Positions 27,619 through 36,515 of a stretch of DNA of 60,972 bases are shown here, one piece after another. The notes beneath the pieces were generated by a model. It made no database searches, was not told the origin of the DNA, and was given only the letters and a program-made list of their open reading frames with translations. Positions within the stretch are counted from its first letter, which is position 1. Every line of letters starts with the position of its first letter. The position numbers were made by a program, and so were the translations under genes. This DNA is from Desulfurellaceae bacterium (GTDB lineage: Bacteria > Campylobacterota_A > Desulfurellia > Desulfurellales > Hippeaceae), in NCBI GenBank assembly GCA_015490005.1, contig WFYS01000081.1, positions 1-60,972 on the forward strand, in the 5' to 3' direction.

Positions 27619-28161
27619 TTGAAAGAGAAACAAAGGAATAAGCTCCTTAAAAGAAGGGGGGCTTTAAATAAATCCTATATACGCACAAGAAGTGCCTTAA
27701 TAAGCAAAAAGGTTTATTCTATTTTAGAAAGGTATGCTTTCACAGAAGTTGCTTCTTATAGTCCTTACAACAACGAAGCTAATCCTAATATTTATTTAAA
27801 TTTCAAGGTTTTATATTTTCCAAAGATAGAGTCATTTAGAGATGCTTCTATGTCTTTCTTTAGTGGCACGCTCGCACAATCGTTTAACGGCATAAGGGAG
27901 CCTAAGATATTTAAAAGAAAGATTTTTAAAAAGTATATTCAAGCTATTATTGTCCCTGGGGTTGGATTTGATGAGCGAGGTTTTAGAATTGGGTATGGCG
28001 CCGGTTTTTATGATAGATTTTTGAAAGATTCAAAGGCTTTGAAGATTGGTGTTACATTTGAGTGCTGTTTGGTTGATAGGATTCAAAATGAAAAGAACGA
28101 TATTCCGGTAGATTTTGTTGTTACTGAAAAAAGAGAAATATATTGTAAATTAAGGAGATGA
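27619..28161 (+). CDS. fau: 5-formyltetrahydrofolate cyclo-ligase
   Basis: Converts 5-formyl-THF to 5,10-methenyl-THF with ATP, returning stored folate to one-carbon metabolism. The C-terminal signature VGFDERGFRIGYGAGFYDRF, near residues 115-134, is intact, and the basic N-terminal helix (KRRGALNKSYIRTRS) is typical. At 180 residues it is normal length. TTG start. Its position after 6S RNA mirrors the ssrS-ygfA arrangement of proteobacteria. Confidence 0.93.
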   Translation: MKEKQRNKLLKRRGALNKSYIRTRSALISKKVYSILERYAFTEVASYSPYNNEANPNIYLNFKVLYFPKIESFRDASMSFFSGTLAQSFNGIREPKIFKRKIFKKYIQAIIVPGVGFDERGFRIGYGAGFYDRFLKDSKALKIGVTFECCLVDRIQNEKNDIPVDFVVTEKREIYCKLRR

Positions 28162-28164
28162 AAA

Positions 28165-29727
28165 ATGGGAGCAGTTGAAGTAATTTTGATAGCAGTTTTA
28201 TCTATTATTGTTGGTGTTTTACTCGGTATATTTGGTTATCATCAAGCTGTCGTAAAGAAAAAAGAGTATGCAAAGCATAAAGCTGAGGATATTCTGAAGG
28301 ATGCAGAAAAAGAGAGGAGTAATATACTTAAAGCTGCCCAGATTGAAGCTAAAGAGTATATGATTAAGGCTAGAAATGAAATAGAAAAAGAGGAAAGGGA
28401 GTCTAAAAAAGAACTGCAAAAATGGGAAAAAAGATTGCAGACTAAAGAAACCAACTTGGAAAAAAGACAAGCTTATTTGGACGAAAAGATAGAAATTATA
28501 AATAAAAAACAAGAGGATATAACAACTATAGAAAGCGAGTTGGAAAAAAAGATGCAAGAGATTGACCAACTTGTTGAGGAACAGCAGAAAAAATTAGAAA
28601 AGATAAGCGGTATGACTAAAGAACAAGCTAAGAATGTGTTGATAGAGAGCGTTGAGGAAGAGGCTAAAAGAGAGGTAGCCGCCAAAATAAAGAAGTACGA
28701 AGAAGAGGTAAAAAATGAGTCAAAGAGATTGTCTCAAGATATATTAACAATTGCTATGGAAAAAATAGCGAGCAATTACGTTGCCGAGAGGACTGTCGCC
28801 ACGGTTACACTTCCAAGTGACGAGATGAAGGGCAGAATTATAGGAAGAGAAGGAAGAAATATCAGATCATTCGAGAAAGAGACGGGCACTGACCTTATAA
28901 TAGACGATACGCCTGAGGTTGTTGTTATATCAAGCTTTAATCCATTGAGGAGGGAAATAGCAAAGATTGCCCTTGAGAGACTGGTTAACGATGGAAGAAT
29001 TCATCCTGCAAGAATAGAAGAAACGGTTGAAAAGGTCAAAAAAGAGCTTGTTCAAGAGGCATCTGAAGAGGCAAAAAAGGTTGTGTTTGACTTAGACATT
29101 GGGGATTTACATCCTGAGCTTATAAAGTATTTAGGTCTTTTGAAGTATAGAACGAGCTATACGCAAAATGTATTGGCTCATTCTGTTGAAGTTGCATATT
29201 TAAGTGGTTTAATGGCATCCGAGCTAGGTTTGAATATAAAGTTAGCGAAGAGAGCGGGACTTCTGCATGACATAGGTAAGGCAGTAGACCAGGAAGTTGA
29301 AGGATCACATACAAAAGTGGGTTCTGAGCTTGCTAAAAAATATGGAGAAGACGGGTATATTGTTAATGCAATAATGTCGCATCACGGTGAAGTTGAACCT
29401 AATTGCCCAGAGAGTGTTTTGGTATCTATAGCTGATACTCTGTCTGCAGCAAGACCTGGAGCTAGAAGGGAGAGACTTGAAAGCTATATACAAAGACTGG
29501 AAGAGCTTGAAGGTATAGCAAAAGCCAGAGATGGTGTAAAGGAAGCATATGCTATACAGGCTGGTAGAGAGCTTAGAGTTATTGTTGAACCTACACTTTT
29601 AGACGATAATAGAAGCTTGATGCTAGCAAGAGATATAGTTAAGGATATTGCTGAAAAAATTACATACACGGGTCAAGTAAAAGTTGTAGTTATTAGGGAA
29701 AATAGAGCTATTGAGTATGCCAATTAG
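28165..29727 (+). CDS. rny: Ribonuclease Y
   Basis: Membrane-anchored endoribonuclease that starts mRNA decay. The order is an N-terminal transmembrane helix (about 5-24), a long charged coiled coil (about 25-200), a KH domain with GRIIGREGRN at about 223-232, and an HD domain with the His-Asp pair LLHDIGK at about 367-373. At 520 residues it is full length. It follows fau by three bases and overlaps ymdB, the usual partner of rny. Confidence 0.96.
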   Translation: MGAVEVILIAVLSIIVGVLLGIFGYHQAVVKKKEYAKHKAEDILKDAEKERSNILKAAQIEAKEYMIKARNEIEKEERESKKELQKWEKRLQTKETNLEKRQAYLDEKIEIINKKQEDITTIESELEKKMQEIDQLVEEQQKKLEKISGMTKEQAKNVLIESVEEEAKREVAAKIKKYEEEVKNESKRLSQDILTIAMEKIASNYVAERTVATVTLPSDEMKGRIIGREGRNIRSFEKETGTDLIIDDTPEVVVISSFNPLRREIAKIALERLVNDGRIHPARIEETVEKVKKELVQEASEEAKKVVFDLDIGDLHPELIKYLGLLKYRTSYTQNVLAHSVEVAYLSGLMASELGLNIKLAKRAGLLHDIGKAVDQEVEGSHTKVGSELAKKYGEDGYIVNAIMSHHGEVEPNCPESVLVSIADTLSAARPGARRERLESYIQRLEELEGIAKARDGVKEAYAIQAGRELRVIVEPTLLDDNRSLMLARDIVKDIAEKITYTGQVKVVVIRENRAIEYAN

Positions 29728-30502
29728 AGTTTTGTTTGTTGGCGATATAGTTGGAAAACCAGGCAGAAAAACTTTTAAGGCTTTGGTAGATGAGATTAAA
29801 AGAGAATATGAGATAGATTTTACTATTGCTAATGTAGAAAATGCTGCCGATGGTTTTGGGCTTACGAAAAAAATTTACTACGATTTGGAGCCTTACATAG
29901 ATGTTATGACTACTGGGAATCATACGTGGGATAAAGACGGAATTATAAATGAAGCGTTGGATTTAAGGAAATTTATAAGGCCTATTAACCTCTCACCAAT
30001 TGCCCCGGGAAGGGGTTTTTCTGTTCAAACTGTAAATGGTGTAGATATTCTAGTTGTCAATGCTATTGGTAGAATATTTATGAATCCTTCTGAAAACCCT
30101 TTTTTTGCTTTGGATGAATTATTTGCTTTGTATCCTGCCATAAAAGTGAGGATAATCGATTTTCATGCCGAGGCTACAAGCGAAAAGCAGGCTTTAGGTT
30201 GGTATTTTGATGGTCAGGTAAGTGCTATTCTTGGTACTCATACTCATGTTCAAACCGCAGACGACAGGATTTTACCTAAAGGTACTGCCTATATTAGCGA
30301 TGCTGGCATGACAGGCTGCCACGATGGAGTCCTTGGTTTTGGGTATGAACAAGCTTTGGAGAGGTTTTTAAAAGGCATACCTAAAAGGTTGAAGGTCTGT
30401 AAAGATAATTTAAGATTAGACGGATGTATTATTGAGATTGATTCAAAAACAGGCAAATCCTTAAGCATAAATAGAATATCAAGACAATTTTCAGATTTAT
30501 AG
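29717..30502 (+). CDS. ymdB: YmdB-family metallophosphoesterase
   Basis: Calcineurin-like di-metal phosphodiesterase; B. subtilis YmdB hydrolyses cyclic nucleotides and affects biofilm and RNA decay choices. Metal motifs are GDIVGKPG, ANVENAADG, TTGNHTWD and LGTHTHVQTAD. The ATG at 29717 gives the standard start of this TIGR00282-like family at 261 residues; a TTG two codons earlier is also possible. It overlaps the rny 3' end by 11 bases, which supports joint expression with RNase Y. Last gene of this transcription unit. Confidence 0.93.
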   Translation: MPIRVLFVGDIVGKPGRKTFKALVDEIKREYEIDFTIANVENAADGFGLTKKIYYDLEPYIDVMTTGNHTWDKDGIINEALDLRKFIRPINLSPIAPGRGFSVQTVNGVDILVVNAIGRIFMNPSENPFFALDELFALYPAIKVRIIDFHAEATSEKQALGWYFDGQVSAILGTHTHVQTADDRILPKGTAYISDAGMTGCHDGVLGFGYEQALERFLKGIPKRLKVCKDNLRLDGCIIEIDSKTGKSLSINRISRQFSDL

Positions 30503-30558
30503 TTTTTTATATAGAACAATTGTAAGAGTAAGAAGATGATTGTTGGGTTTATTTTTGT

Positions 30559-30587
30559 TTGACAATATTAAAAAAATAGTTTAGTAT
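30559..30587 (+). promoter_or_regulatory. Promoter of the 2-oxoacid oxidoreductase / butyrate kinase operon
   Basis: A perfect TTGACA at 30559-30564 and TAGTAT at 30582-30587 are 17 bases apart, in the 115-base gap before the XRE-cupin gene. The -10 box lies inside a perfect palindrome. Confidence 0.65.
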
Positions 30588-30594
30588 TACTAAA
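30580..30594. promoter_or_regulatory. Palindromic operator over the -10 box
   Basis: TTTAGTA-T-TACTAAA is a 15-base perfect palindrome with 7-base arms, covering the -10 element. It is a natural candidate for autoregulation by the XRE-cupin repressor encoded immediately downstream. I did not see the same palindrome before the second XRE-cupin gene, which is inside the operon. Confidence 0.55.
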
Positions 30595-30617
30595 AATAAA
30601 TATTTGAGGAGTGAGCC

Positions 30618-31217
30618 ATGCCTGAAAGTGTGAGAACAGAATTAAAAGAACTGGGTTTGGGAAGAAAGATTAGACAACTACGTCTTGATCGTGGTTTAAC
30701 AATTCAGGACGTAAGTGAAAGAACGGGATTATCTAAAGGGTTGATATCTCAAATAGAAAACGAACAAGTATCGCCCCCTATATCTACACTTATAAAAATA
30801 TCCAATGCTTTAAAAGTAGAGCTAGCTTATTTCTTTATGAAGGAAGATGAAGATCCGAAAATTGCTGTAATAAAAAGAGGAGAGAGAGTTACTTCTGCTA
30901 GAAGGGGCGTAAAGGGTAATATAAATGTTGGATACACTTATGAGCTTTTGGCTCACAAGAAAAGACATAAGCACATGGAGCCTTTTATAGTAACTTTTGA
31001 GCCTAGAGATAGAGAAGAGGTTATTATGTTTAACCATAAGGGAGAGGAATTTCACCTTGTTTTAGAAGGAAAAATTGAATTTCTTACAGATATTGAGAAC
31101 CCTATTGTTTTAGAAGAAGGTGATGCATTGTATTTTGACTCTACAATTGCACACGGTTTTAGAGCTTTAGATGGGAAACCTGCAAAAACTGTAGCTGTTG
31201 TTTTTCAATCAGAATGA
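30618..31217 (+). CDS. XRE-family transcriptional regulator with cupin sensor domain
   Basis: The 199-residue protein has an N-terminal XRE helix-turn-helix (about 13-67, with recognition helix SKGLISQIENE) and a C-terminal cupin (about 108-197, with HKGEEFHLVLEGK and FDSTIAHGF). Such regulators often sit beside and sense substrates of acid-activation and 2-oxoacid pathways. It is the first gene of the operon, has GAGGAG upstream, and probably binds the palindrome at its own promoter. A related XRE-cupin module is fused to the last enzyme of the same operon. Confidence 0.9.
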   Translation: MPESVRTELKELGLGRKIRQLRLDRGLTIQDVSERTGLSKGLISQIENEQVSPPISTLIKISNALKVELAYFFMKEDEDPKIAVIKRGERVTSARRGVKGNINVGYTYELLAHKKRHKHMEPFIVTFEPRDREEVIMFNHKGEEFHLVLEGKIEFLTDIENPIVLEEGDALYFDSTIAHGFRALDGKPAKTVAVVFQSE

Positions 31218-31230
31218 AAGGGGTTTTGAG

Positions 31231-31773
31231 GTGATAGAAATAAGGTTTCATGGTAGAGGGGGTCAGGGTGCAGTAATTGCTTCTAAAATTTTAGCTTATG
31301 CCTATTTTTTGGATGGCTATCACTCTCAAGCATTTCCTACTTACGGAGCAGAGAGAAGAGGTGCTCCTGTTGCGGCATATGTCAGGGTTGATGATAAATT
31401 TATAAATGTTAGAAGCCCTGTGGTTAACCCGGATTATGTTATTGTTATGAGCGGGAAGTTAGCAGATACCGTGGATGTTTCAAGCGGCATAAAGGAAAAT
31501 GGGTTAATTCTAATCAATAGTGAGTTAAATGCCGATTATTACAATTTTGAGGAAAAATGTAGAGTTATGTGTTTTGATGTAAGTGGGATTGCCTTAAAAT
31601 ATGGTTTAGGAACTAAAATTATGCCTATTATCAATGTTCCTATATTGGGTGTGTTTTCTAAAATAACCAATTCTGTTTCACTAGAGTCATTAAAGAGGGC
31701 TACTCCAAGGTTTGTTTCAACTGGGATCGATAAAAATATAGAGGCTTTGGAAGAGGCCTATAACCTTGCTTAG
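31231..31773 (+). CDS. porG: 2-oxoacid:ferredoxin oxidoreductase gamma subunit
   Basis: Gamma part of the POR/VOR-type enzyme that oxidatively decarboxylates a 2-oxoacid to acyl-CoA and reduces ferredoxin. Family motifs: [19 protein letters not shown], then [18 protein letters not shown] and [11 protein letters not shown] at 31231 is chosen because it begins the first beta strand and AAGGGG lies upstream; the longer reading would overlap the regulator. The 180-residue length is typical. Confidence 0.93.
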
Positions 31774-31782
31774 GAGGCACTT

Positions 31783-33417
31783 ATGGAGAGCGTTGATTAT
31801 CAGAATGTAATTTCAGATAAAGATATAAGAAGATTTCCTATATCTATAACAACAACCGAAGTTAATCTTACTGGCTCATGGAGGTTTTATAAACCAGAAT
31901 TTAAAGAAAAGATTTCTCCTTGCAGTGTTGGTTGTCCAGCTAATACAAATATACCGAAATATATACATTATTTGCTTAAGAACGATATGGATAGGGCAGT
32001 TGAAGTTTTAAGGAGAGAAAACCCTTTTCCAGCGACATGCGGTAGGGTTTGCCCTCACTTTTGTCAATCTAAATGTAATAGAAAAGATTATGATGGGGCT
32101 GTAGAAATTAAACAAATTGAGAGATTTGTCGGTGATTATGCGCTAAAGGTGCCTCCCAAAAAAGCTAAGGTTCTTTCTAGCAAAAAAGTGGCAGTTGTTG
32201 GCGGTGGTCCAGCGGGTTTGAGCTGCGCCTATTTTTTGGCTTTAGGTGGGTATAGGGTTGACTTATTTGAAAAAGAACGTTTTTTAGGTGGGTTATTGAT
32301 TTATGGTATCCCAGACTATAGGCTTCCAAAAGAAGTAGCCACAAAAGAGATAGAAAATATACTTGAGGTAGGAAATATAAATGTCAATTTGGGCGTTGAT
32401 GTTAATAAAGAGAAAGTAGAAGAGCTGAAAAAAAACTATGACGCTGTTTTTGTGGCTTTGGGCCTATCTGAAGATAAAACCCCTGGAAATGTTGCTATTG
32501 ATAATGAACATGTTTTTTCTGGGTATGAGCTGCTAAAAGAAATTAAGGTTAACGGTAGGGTGGATTTAGATGGCGATAACATTTCTGTATTAGGCGGTGG
32601 AAATGTGGCGTTTGATATAGCCAGGTCTATTAGAAGAGCCGGTAAAGATGTTAATATAATATGCATGGAGACCCTTGAAACATCTCCTGCATTTGAAGAT
32701 GAGAAAAAAGAGGCTATAGAAGAGGGTATTAAGGTTGTAGACAGCCGTTTTCTGCAAAATTTGAAGATTACCGATAGGGGTTTACACCTGCAGCTTAGAG
32801 GCGTTGATAAGGTATTGGATAACTATGAACCTGTGTTAAATGATTATGTTGAGTATATGGATACGGATATCCTTATTGTTGCCATAGGAAGAAAAAGAGA
32901 AGAAAGTATATTGGGAATCGAAGGTGTATTCTTTGGTGGCGATTTCTATAATGGGGCTAAGACGGTCATAGAAGCAGTTGCTTCTGGTAAAAAAGCAGCA
33001 TTTGAGATTATGGCTAAGTTAGAGGGAAAAGAATTTAAATTGATGAATGAGGATGACCAATTTTTTAGGTCAACTGACGATTTTGATGAATATAAGGTTA
33101 TCCCATTTGAAAGAATAAATATTAACTATTTTAGCGAACAAAAACCTATAAAACTATCTAGGCTTGCAGCTAATGAGAGGGTTAATAACTTTAATGAAAT
33201 TGTTATGAAACCAAGTTTAGAAAAGATTTTAAGGGAGGCCAAGAGGTGTTTCAGCTGTGGAGTATGCAATGAGTGTAAAACGTGTTGGTTTTTCTGTCCA
33301 GATATGTGCATAGATGTGCATGAAAAAGTTGATTTTGATTATAGTTTTTGTAAGGGGTGTGGGGTCTGTTCTGAGGAATGCCCAAGGGGTGTTATTGATA
33401 TGGTGGAGGATAAATAA
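31783..33417 (+). CDS. GltD-like NAD(P)H oxidoreductase fused to PorD ferredoxin subunit
   Basis: Residues about 40-470 form a GltD-type reductase with the N-terminal Fe-S cysteines (47, 51, 86, 90, 94, 98), the FAD motif VVGGGPAG near 138-145 and a second dinucleotide motif SVLGGGNVAFDIARS near residue 270. The last 60 residues or so are a two-cluster ferredoxin (Cys489 onward, then CKGCGVCSEECP), equivalent to the delta subunit PorD. The fusion would pass electrons between the oxoacid enzyme and NAD(P). It lies between porG and porA, replacing a simple porD, and shares one base with porA (TAATG). Confidence 0.88.
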   Translation: MESVDYQNVISDKDIRRFPISITTTEVNLTGSWRFYKPEFKEKISPCSVGCPANTNIPKYIHYLLKNDMDRAVEVLRRENPFPATCGRVCPHFCQSKCNRKDYDGAVEIKQIERFVGDYALKVPPKKAKVLSSKKVAVVGGGPAGLSCAYFLALGGYRVDLFEKERFLGGLLIYGIPDYRLPKEVATKEIENILEVGNINVNLGVDVNKEKVEELKKNYDAVFVALGLSEDKTPGNVAIDNEHVFSGYELLKEIKVNGRVDLDGDNISVLGGGNVAFDIARSIRRAGKDVNIICMETLETSPAFEDEKKEAIEEGIKVVDSRFLQNLKITDRGLHLQLRGVDKVLDNYEPVLNDYVEYMDTDILIVAIGRKREESILGIEGVFFGGDFYNGAKTVIEAVASGKKAAFEIMAKLEGKEFKLMNEDDQFFRSTDDFDEYKVIPFERININYFSEQKPIKLSRLAANERVNNFNEIVMKPSLEKILREAKRCFSCGVCNECKTCWFFCPDMCIDVHEKVDFDYSFCKGCGVCSEECPRGVIDMVEDK

Positions 33418-34559
33418 TGAATAAAGATATGATGTTGGGTAGCGAGGCTGTAGCTTTAGGAGTTAAGCTTTCTCGGCCGAAGGTTATTTCTGCTTATCCT
33501 ATAACGCCGCAAACTCACATAATAGAGAAACTATCTGAAATGGTTGATGGCGGTGAATTAGATGCAAGTTTTATACGTGTTGAATCTGAACTTTCTGCTA
33601 TTTCAGCAGCGTTAGGGGCATCGCAGGCAGGCGTAAGGGCGTTTACTGCTACAAGTTCCCATGGGTTGGCTCTTATGCATGAAATTTTACACTGGATTGC
33701 CGGCTCTAGGTTGCCTGTTGTTCTGGTTAACGCCAATAGGGCAATCGGTTCCCCTTGGAATATATGGACTGATCAATCCGATAGTATGTCTCAGAGGGAT
33801 TTAGGCTGGATGCAGGTGTATTGTGAGACAGCCCAGGAGGCTTTGGATACTGTTTTACAAGCATTCTATGTTGCAGAAAAGGTTCTTTTGCCCATTATGG
33901 TGATGATAGATGGTTTTATTTTGTCTCATACATTGGAAGAAGTGATTATACCAAGTCAAGAACAGGCAGATAAATTTTTGCCACCTTATAAGCCTGAATA
34001 TTTTTTAGATGTAGATAATCCATTAAGTTTTGGCAATGCTGCTAAAGGAGATGTTTTTTATCATTTAAGAGAGGATATGCAATGCTCTATGGAAGCTTCT
34101 TTTGGAGTAATAAGAGAAGCTCATAATAGATTTGATGAAGCCTTTGGAAGAAAATACGATTTTGTTGAAGGATATTGTTTGGATGATGCTGAAATAGTTT
34201 TTGTTATTGCTGGTGCGCTGACTGGTACTATTAGAGTGGCTGTAGATAAACTGAGGGATTTAGGCATAAAAGCAGGCCTCCTAAAAATTAGATATTTTAG
34301 GCCTTTCCCTGCTGATATAATAAAAGAACTTTTGAAGACAAAAGAACATGTTATTGTTCTTAATAGGTCTGTTAGCTTTGGTAGCGCTGGGCAGTTGACA
34401 CAAGAAGTAAAAAATGCTTTGTATTATGAACCTAACAAACCTAATATCTACGATTATATCTTGAGCTTAGGTGGCAAAGATGTGTTCGTAGAGGATATAG
34501 TTAACTTGGCTAAGGATGTGGGAAATTTGAAAACCTCTAAGATGTTGTGGAGAGAATAG
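33417..34559 (+). CDS. porA: 2-oxoacid:ferredoxin oxidoreductase alpha subunit
   Basis: The alpha subunit carries the pyrimidine half of the TPP site and the substrate pocket. It shows GSEAVALGVKLSRPKVISAYPITPQTHIIE at the N-terminus, VESELSAISAALGASQAG, TSSHGLALMHEIL and the Rossmann-like C-terminal part with IVLNRSVSFGSAGQL. At 380 residues it is a normal separate alpha chain. Pyruvate and 2-ketoisovalerate enzymes are too similar to tell apart by eye; the downstream butyrate kinase and phosphate butyryltransferase argue for branched-chain acids. Confidence 0.92.
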   Translation: MNKDMMLGSEAVALGVKLSRPKVISAYPITPQTHIIEKLSEMVDGGELDASFIRVESELSAISAALGASQAGVRAFTATSSHGLALMHEILHWIAGSRLPVVLVNANRAIGSPWNIWTDQSDSMSQRDLGWMQVYCETAQEALDTVLQAFYVAEKVLLPIMVMIDGFILSHTLEEVIIPSQEQADKFLPPYKPEYFLDVDNPLSFGNAAKGDVFYHLREDMQCSMEASFGVIREAHNRFDEAFGRKYDFVEGYCLDDAEIVFVIAGALTGTIRVAVDKLRDLGIKAGLLKIRYFRPFPADIIKELLKTKEHVIVLNRSVSFGSAGQLTQEVKNALYYEPNKPNIYDYILSLGGKDVFVEDIVNLAKDVGNLKTSKMLWRE

Positions 34560-34569
34560 GGAGTATAAA

Positions 34570-35442
34570 ATGGATTTTAGAGAAGTAACAAATATAGAGT
34601 ATATGAACCAGGGAGATTTTGCATGTCCTGGTTGTGGTGCCGGCTTGTCGATGAGACATGCTCTAAAGGTTTTAGGTGATAAGACATTGATAGTTATGCC
34701 TGCTTCTTGCTGGTCTATTATTTCAGGTGTATTTCCGACAGCAGCCCTTCAGGTTCCTTTGATGCATGTGCCGTTTGCTACAGCTGCAGCAGTGGCTAGT
34801 GGTGTTAAAAACGCATTTCGCAAAAAAGGACAGGAAGATGTTAACGTTGTGTGTTGGGCTGGCGACGGTGGAACATTTGATATAGGCTTGCAGGCTTTAA
34901 GCGGCGCTGCCGAGAGAAAAGAAGACATAATTTACGTTTGCTATGATAATGAGGCCTACATGAACACAGGCATACAGAGAAGCTCTGCTACTCCTCCTGG
35001 AGCATGGACAACAACAACCCCAACAGGAAATCCTTTAATTTACGAAAAGAAAGATATGTTCAACATAGTTGTATCTCATAATCCAGCCTACGTTGCTACT
35101 GCTACCATTGCTTATCCAGATGATTTTTACCAAAAATTCGAGAAAGCTAAAAATGCTAAGGGGTTTAGATTTATACACCTATTAAGCGCATGTCCCCCAG
35201 GATGGAGAATAGATTCTAAGGATTCAGTTAAAACCATGAGGCTTGCCGTTGAAAGCGGTGTGTTTGTTCTTATGGAAAAAGAGCAGGGGAAACCTACAAA
35301 AGTTACCTACAAACCCGATAGGTTTGTTCCTATCAAAGAATACCTTTTATCTCAAGGTAGATATAAACATTTGGATAAGGATACTATAAACAAGCTACAG
35401 ATTATGATAAATGAGCATTTGGCGAGTTTGGGATTGCTTTGA
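34570..35442 (+). CDS. porB: 2-oxoacid:ferredoxin oxidoreductase beta subunit
   Basis: TPP-binding beta subunit with the proximal [4Fe-4S] cluster. Seen: FACPGCGAGLSMRHAL at the N-terminus (cluster Cys), MPASCWSII, the TPP motif CWAGDGGTFDIGLQALSGA near residue 94, and CYDNEAYMNTGIQRSS. At 290 residues it fits PorB/VorB. It follows porA by 10 bases and shares one base with the butyrate kinase start. Confidence 0.93.
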   Translation: MDFREVTNIEYMNQGDFACPGCGAGLSMRHALKVLGDKTLIVMPASCWSIISGVFPTAALQVPLMHVPFATAAAVASGVKNAFRKKGQEDVNVVCWAGDGGTFDIGLQALSGAAERKEDIIYVCYDNEAYMNTGIQRSSATPPGAWTTTTPTGNPLIYEKKDMFNIVVSHNPAYVATATIAYPDDFYQKFEKAKNAKGFRFIHLLSACPPGWRIDSKDSVKTMRLAVESGVFVLMEKEQGKPTKVTYKPDRFVPIKEYLLSQGRYKHLDKDTINKLQIMINEHLASLGLL

Positions 35443-36506
35443 TGTTTGCTGTACTTGCTATAGATCCAGGTTCTACATCTACTAAAGTAGGCGTATTTTT
35501 TAAAGGTAGGTTACTCAAGGAAACCATTGACTATGACAGAGGGATTATAGATAGTTTTGATGAAATATTAGACCAAAAAGAGACGAGGGTTAAGTCTGTA
35601 TTTTCATTTTTGGAAAATAAAGGACTTGGGTCTTTAAAATTTGATGCTGTGGTAGCTAGAGGCGGTTTGTTGAAACCTATGGAGGGTGGTGTTTATATTG
35701 TAGATACTGTTATGCTCGAAGATTTAGAGAGTGGTAGGTATGGTGTTCATGCAGCTAATCTGGGTGGTATAATTGCACATGAACTGTCTACTAAATTTTC
35801 TTGTCCTGCTTTCATAGTTGACCCTCCAACAATTGATGAGATGGATAAGGTTGCAAAGTTAACAGGCTTTAAAGAGTTAGTTAGAGAAAGTAAGTTTCAT
35901 GCTTTAAACCAAAGGGCAGTTGCAAGGAAAGCGGCAGAACTTTTGAAAAAAAATTATAAAGAACTGAATTTAATTGTTGTGCATATGGGCGGTGGGGTAT
36001 CTTTGGGTGTTCATAAAAAAGGTAAAGTTGTGGATGTAAATAATGCTCTAGACGGAGACGGGCCATATGCTGTAGAAAGAACAGGTTCTTTACCCGTTGG
36101 AAGCCTTATTAGGTTAATTCAGGAAGGGAAATATTTACCCGATGAACTTTTATCCATTTTTTCTAAAAAGGGCGGAGTGTATTCATATTTAGGCATAACA
36201 GATATGAAAAGAATTGAGGAAATGATCAAGAAGGGTGATAATTATGCTAAACTTGTTGTAGATGGTTTTGTTTATCAAGTGGCAAAAGAGATTGGAGCTC
36301 TATCTTGTGTTGTGGATGGAAAGGTGGACGGAATTGTGTTTACAGGTGGCTTGGCTTACAGCGATTATGTTGTTGATAGATTAAAGAAAAAGGTATCTTT
36401 TATCGCCCCAAATTTTGTTTTTCCGGGAGAATTTGAGATAGAAACACTTGTAGATGGGGCTTTAAGGGTTTTAAAAGGTTTTGAAGAAGCGAAAAAATAC
36501 GATTAG
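35442..36506 (+). CDS. buk: Butyrate kinase family acyl-phosphate kinase
   Basis: Makes ATP and a short-chain fatty acid from an acyl-phosphate (butyryl- or branched-chain). It is an ASKHA-fold protein: AIDPGSTSTKVGVF at the N-terminus, VHMGGGVSLGVHKKGKVVDVNNALDGDGP near residues 183-211, RTGSLP, and VFTGGLAYSDYV near residue 300. The ATG at 35442 overlaps the porB stop; a TTG codon just before it is the alternative. At 354 residues it is normal for Buk and shorter than acetate kinase. The phosphate acyltransferase that feeds it is the next gene. Confidence 0.93.
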   Translation: MFAVLAIDPGSTSTKVGVFFKGRLLKETIDYDRGIIDSFDEILDQKETRVKSVFSFLENKGLGSLKFDAVVARGGLLKPMEGGVYIVDTVMLEDLESGRYGVHAANLGGIIAHELSTKFSCPAFIVDPPTIDEMDKVAKLTGFKELVRESKFHALNQRAVARKAAELLKKNYKELNLIVVHMGGGVSLGVHKKGKVVDVNNALDGDGPYAVERTGSLPVGSLIRLIQEGKYLPDELLSIFSKKGGVYSYLGITDMKRIEEMIKKGDNYAKLVVDGFVYQVAKEIGALSCVVDGKVDGIVFTGGLAYSDYVVDRLKKKVSFIAPNFVFPGEFEIETLVDGALRVLKGFEEAKKYD

Positions 36507-36515
36507 GTGGGGTGT

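Noticed and set aside
27386-27619. Minus-strand open frame of 77 codons across the gltB3-fau gap
   Set aside because: It lies exactly over the region that folds as 6S RNA; the peptide is low-complexity Ser/Leu-rich and has no ribosome site.
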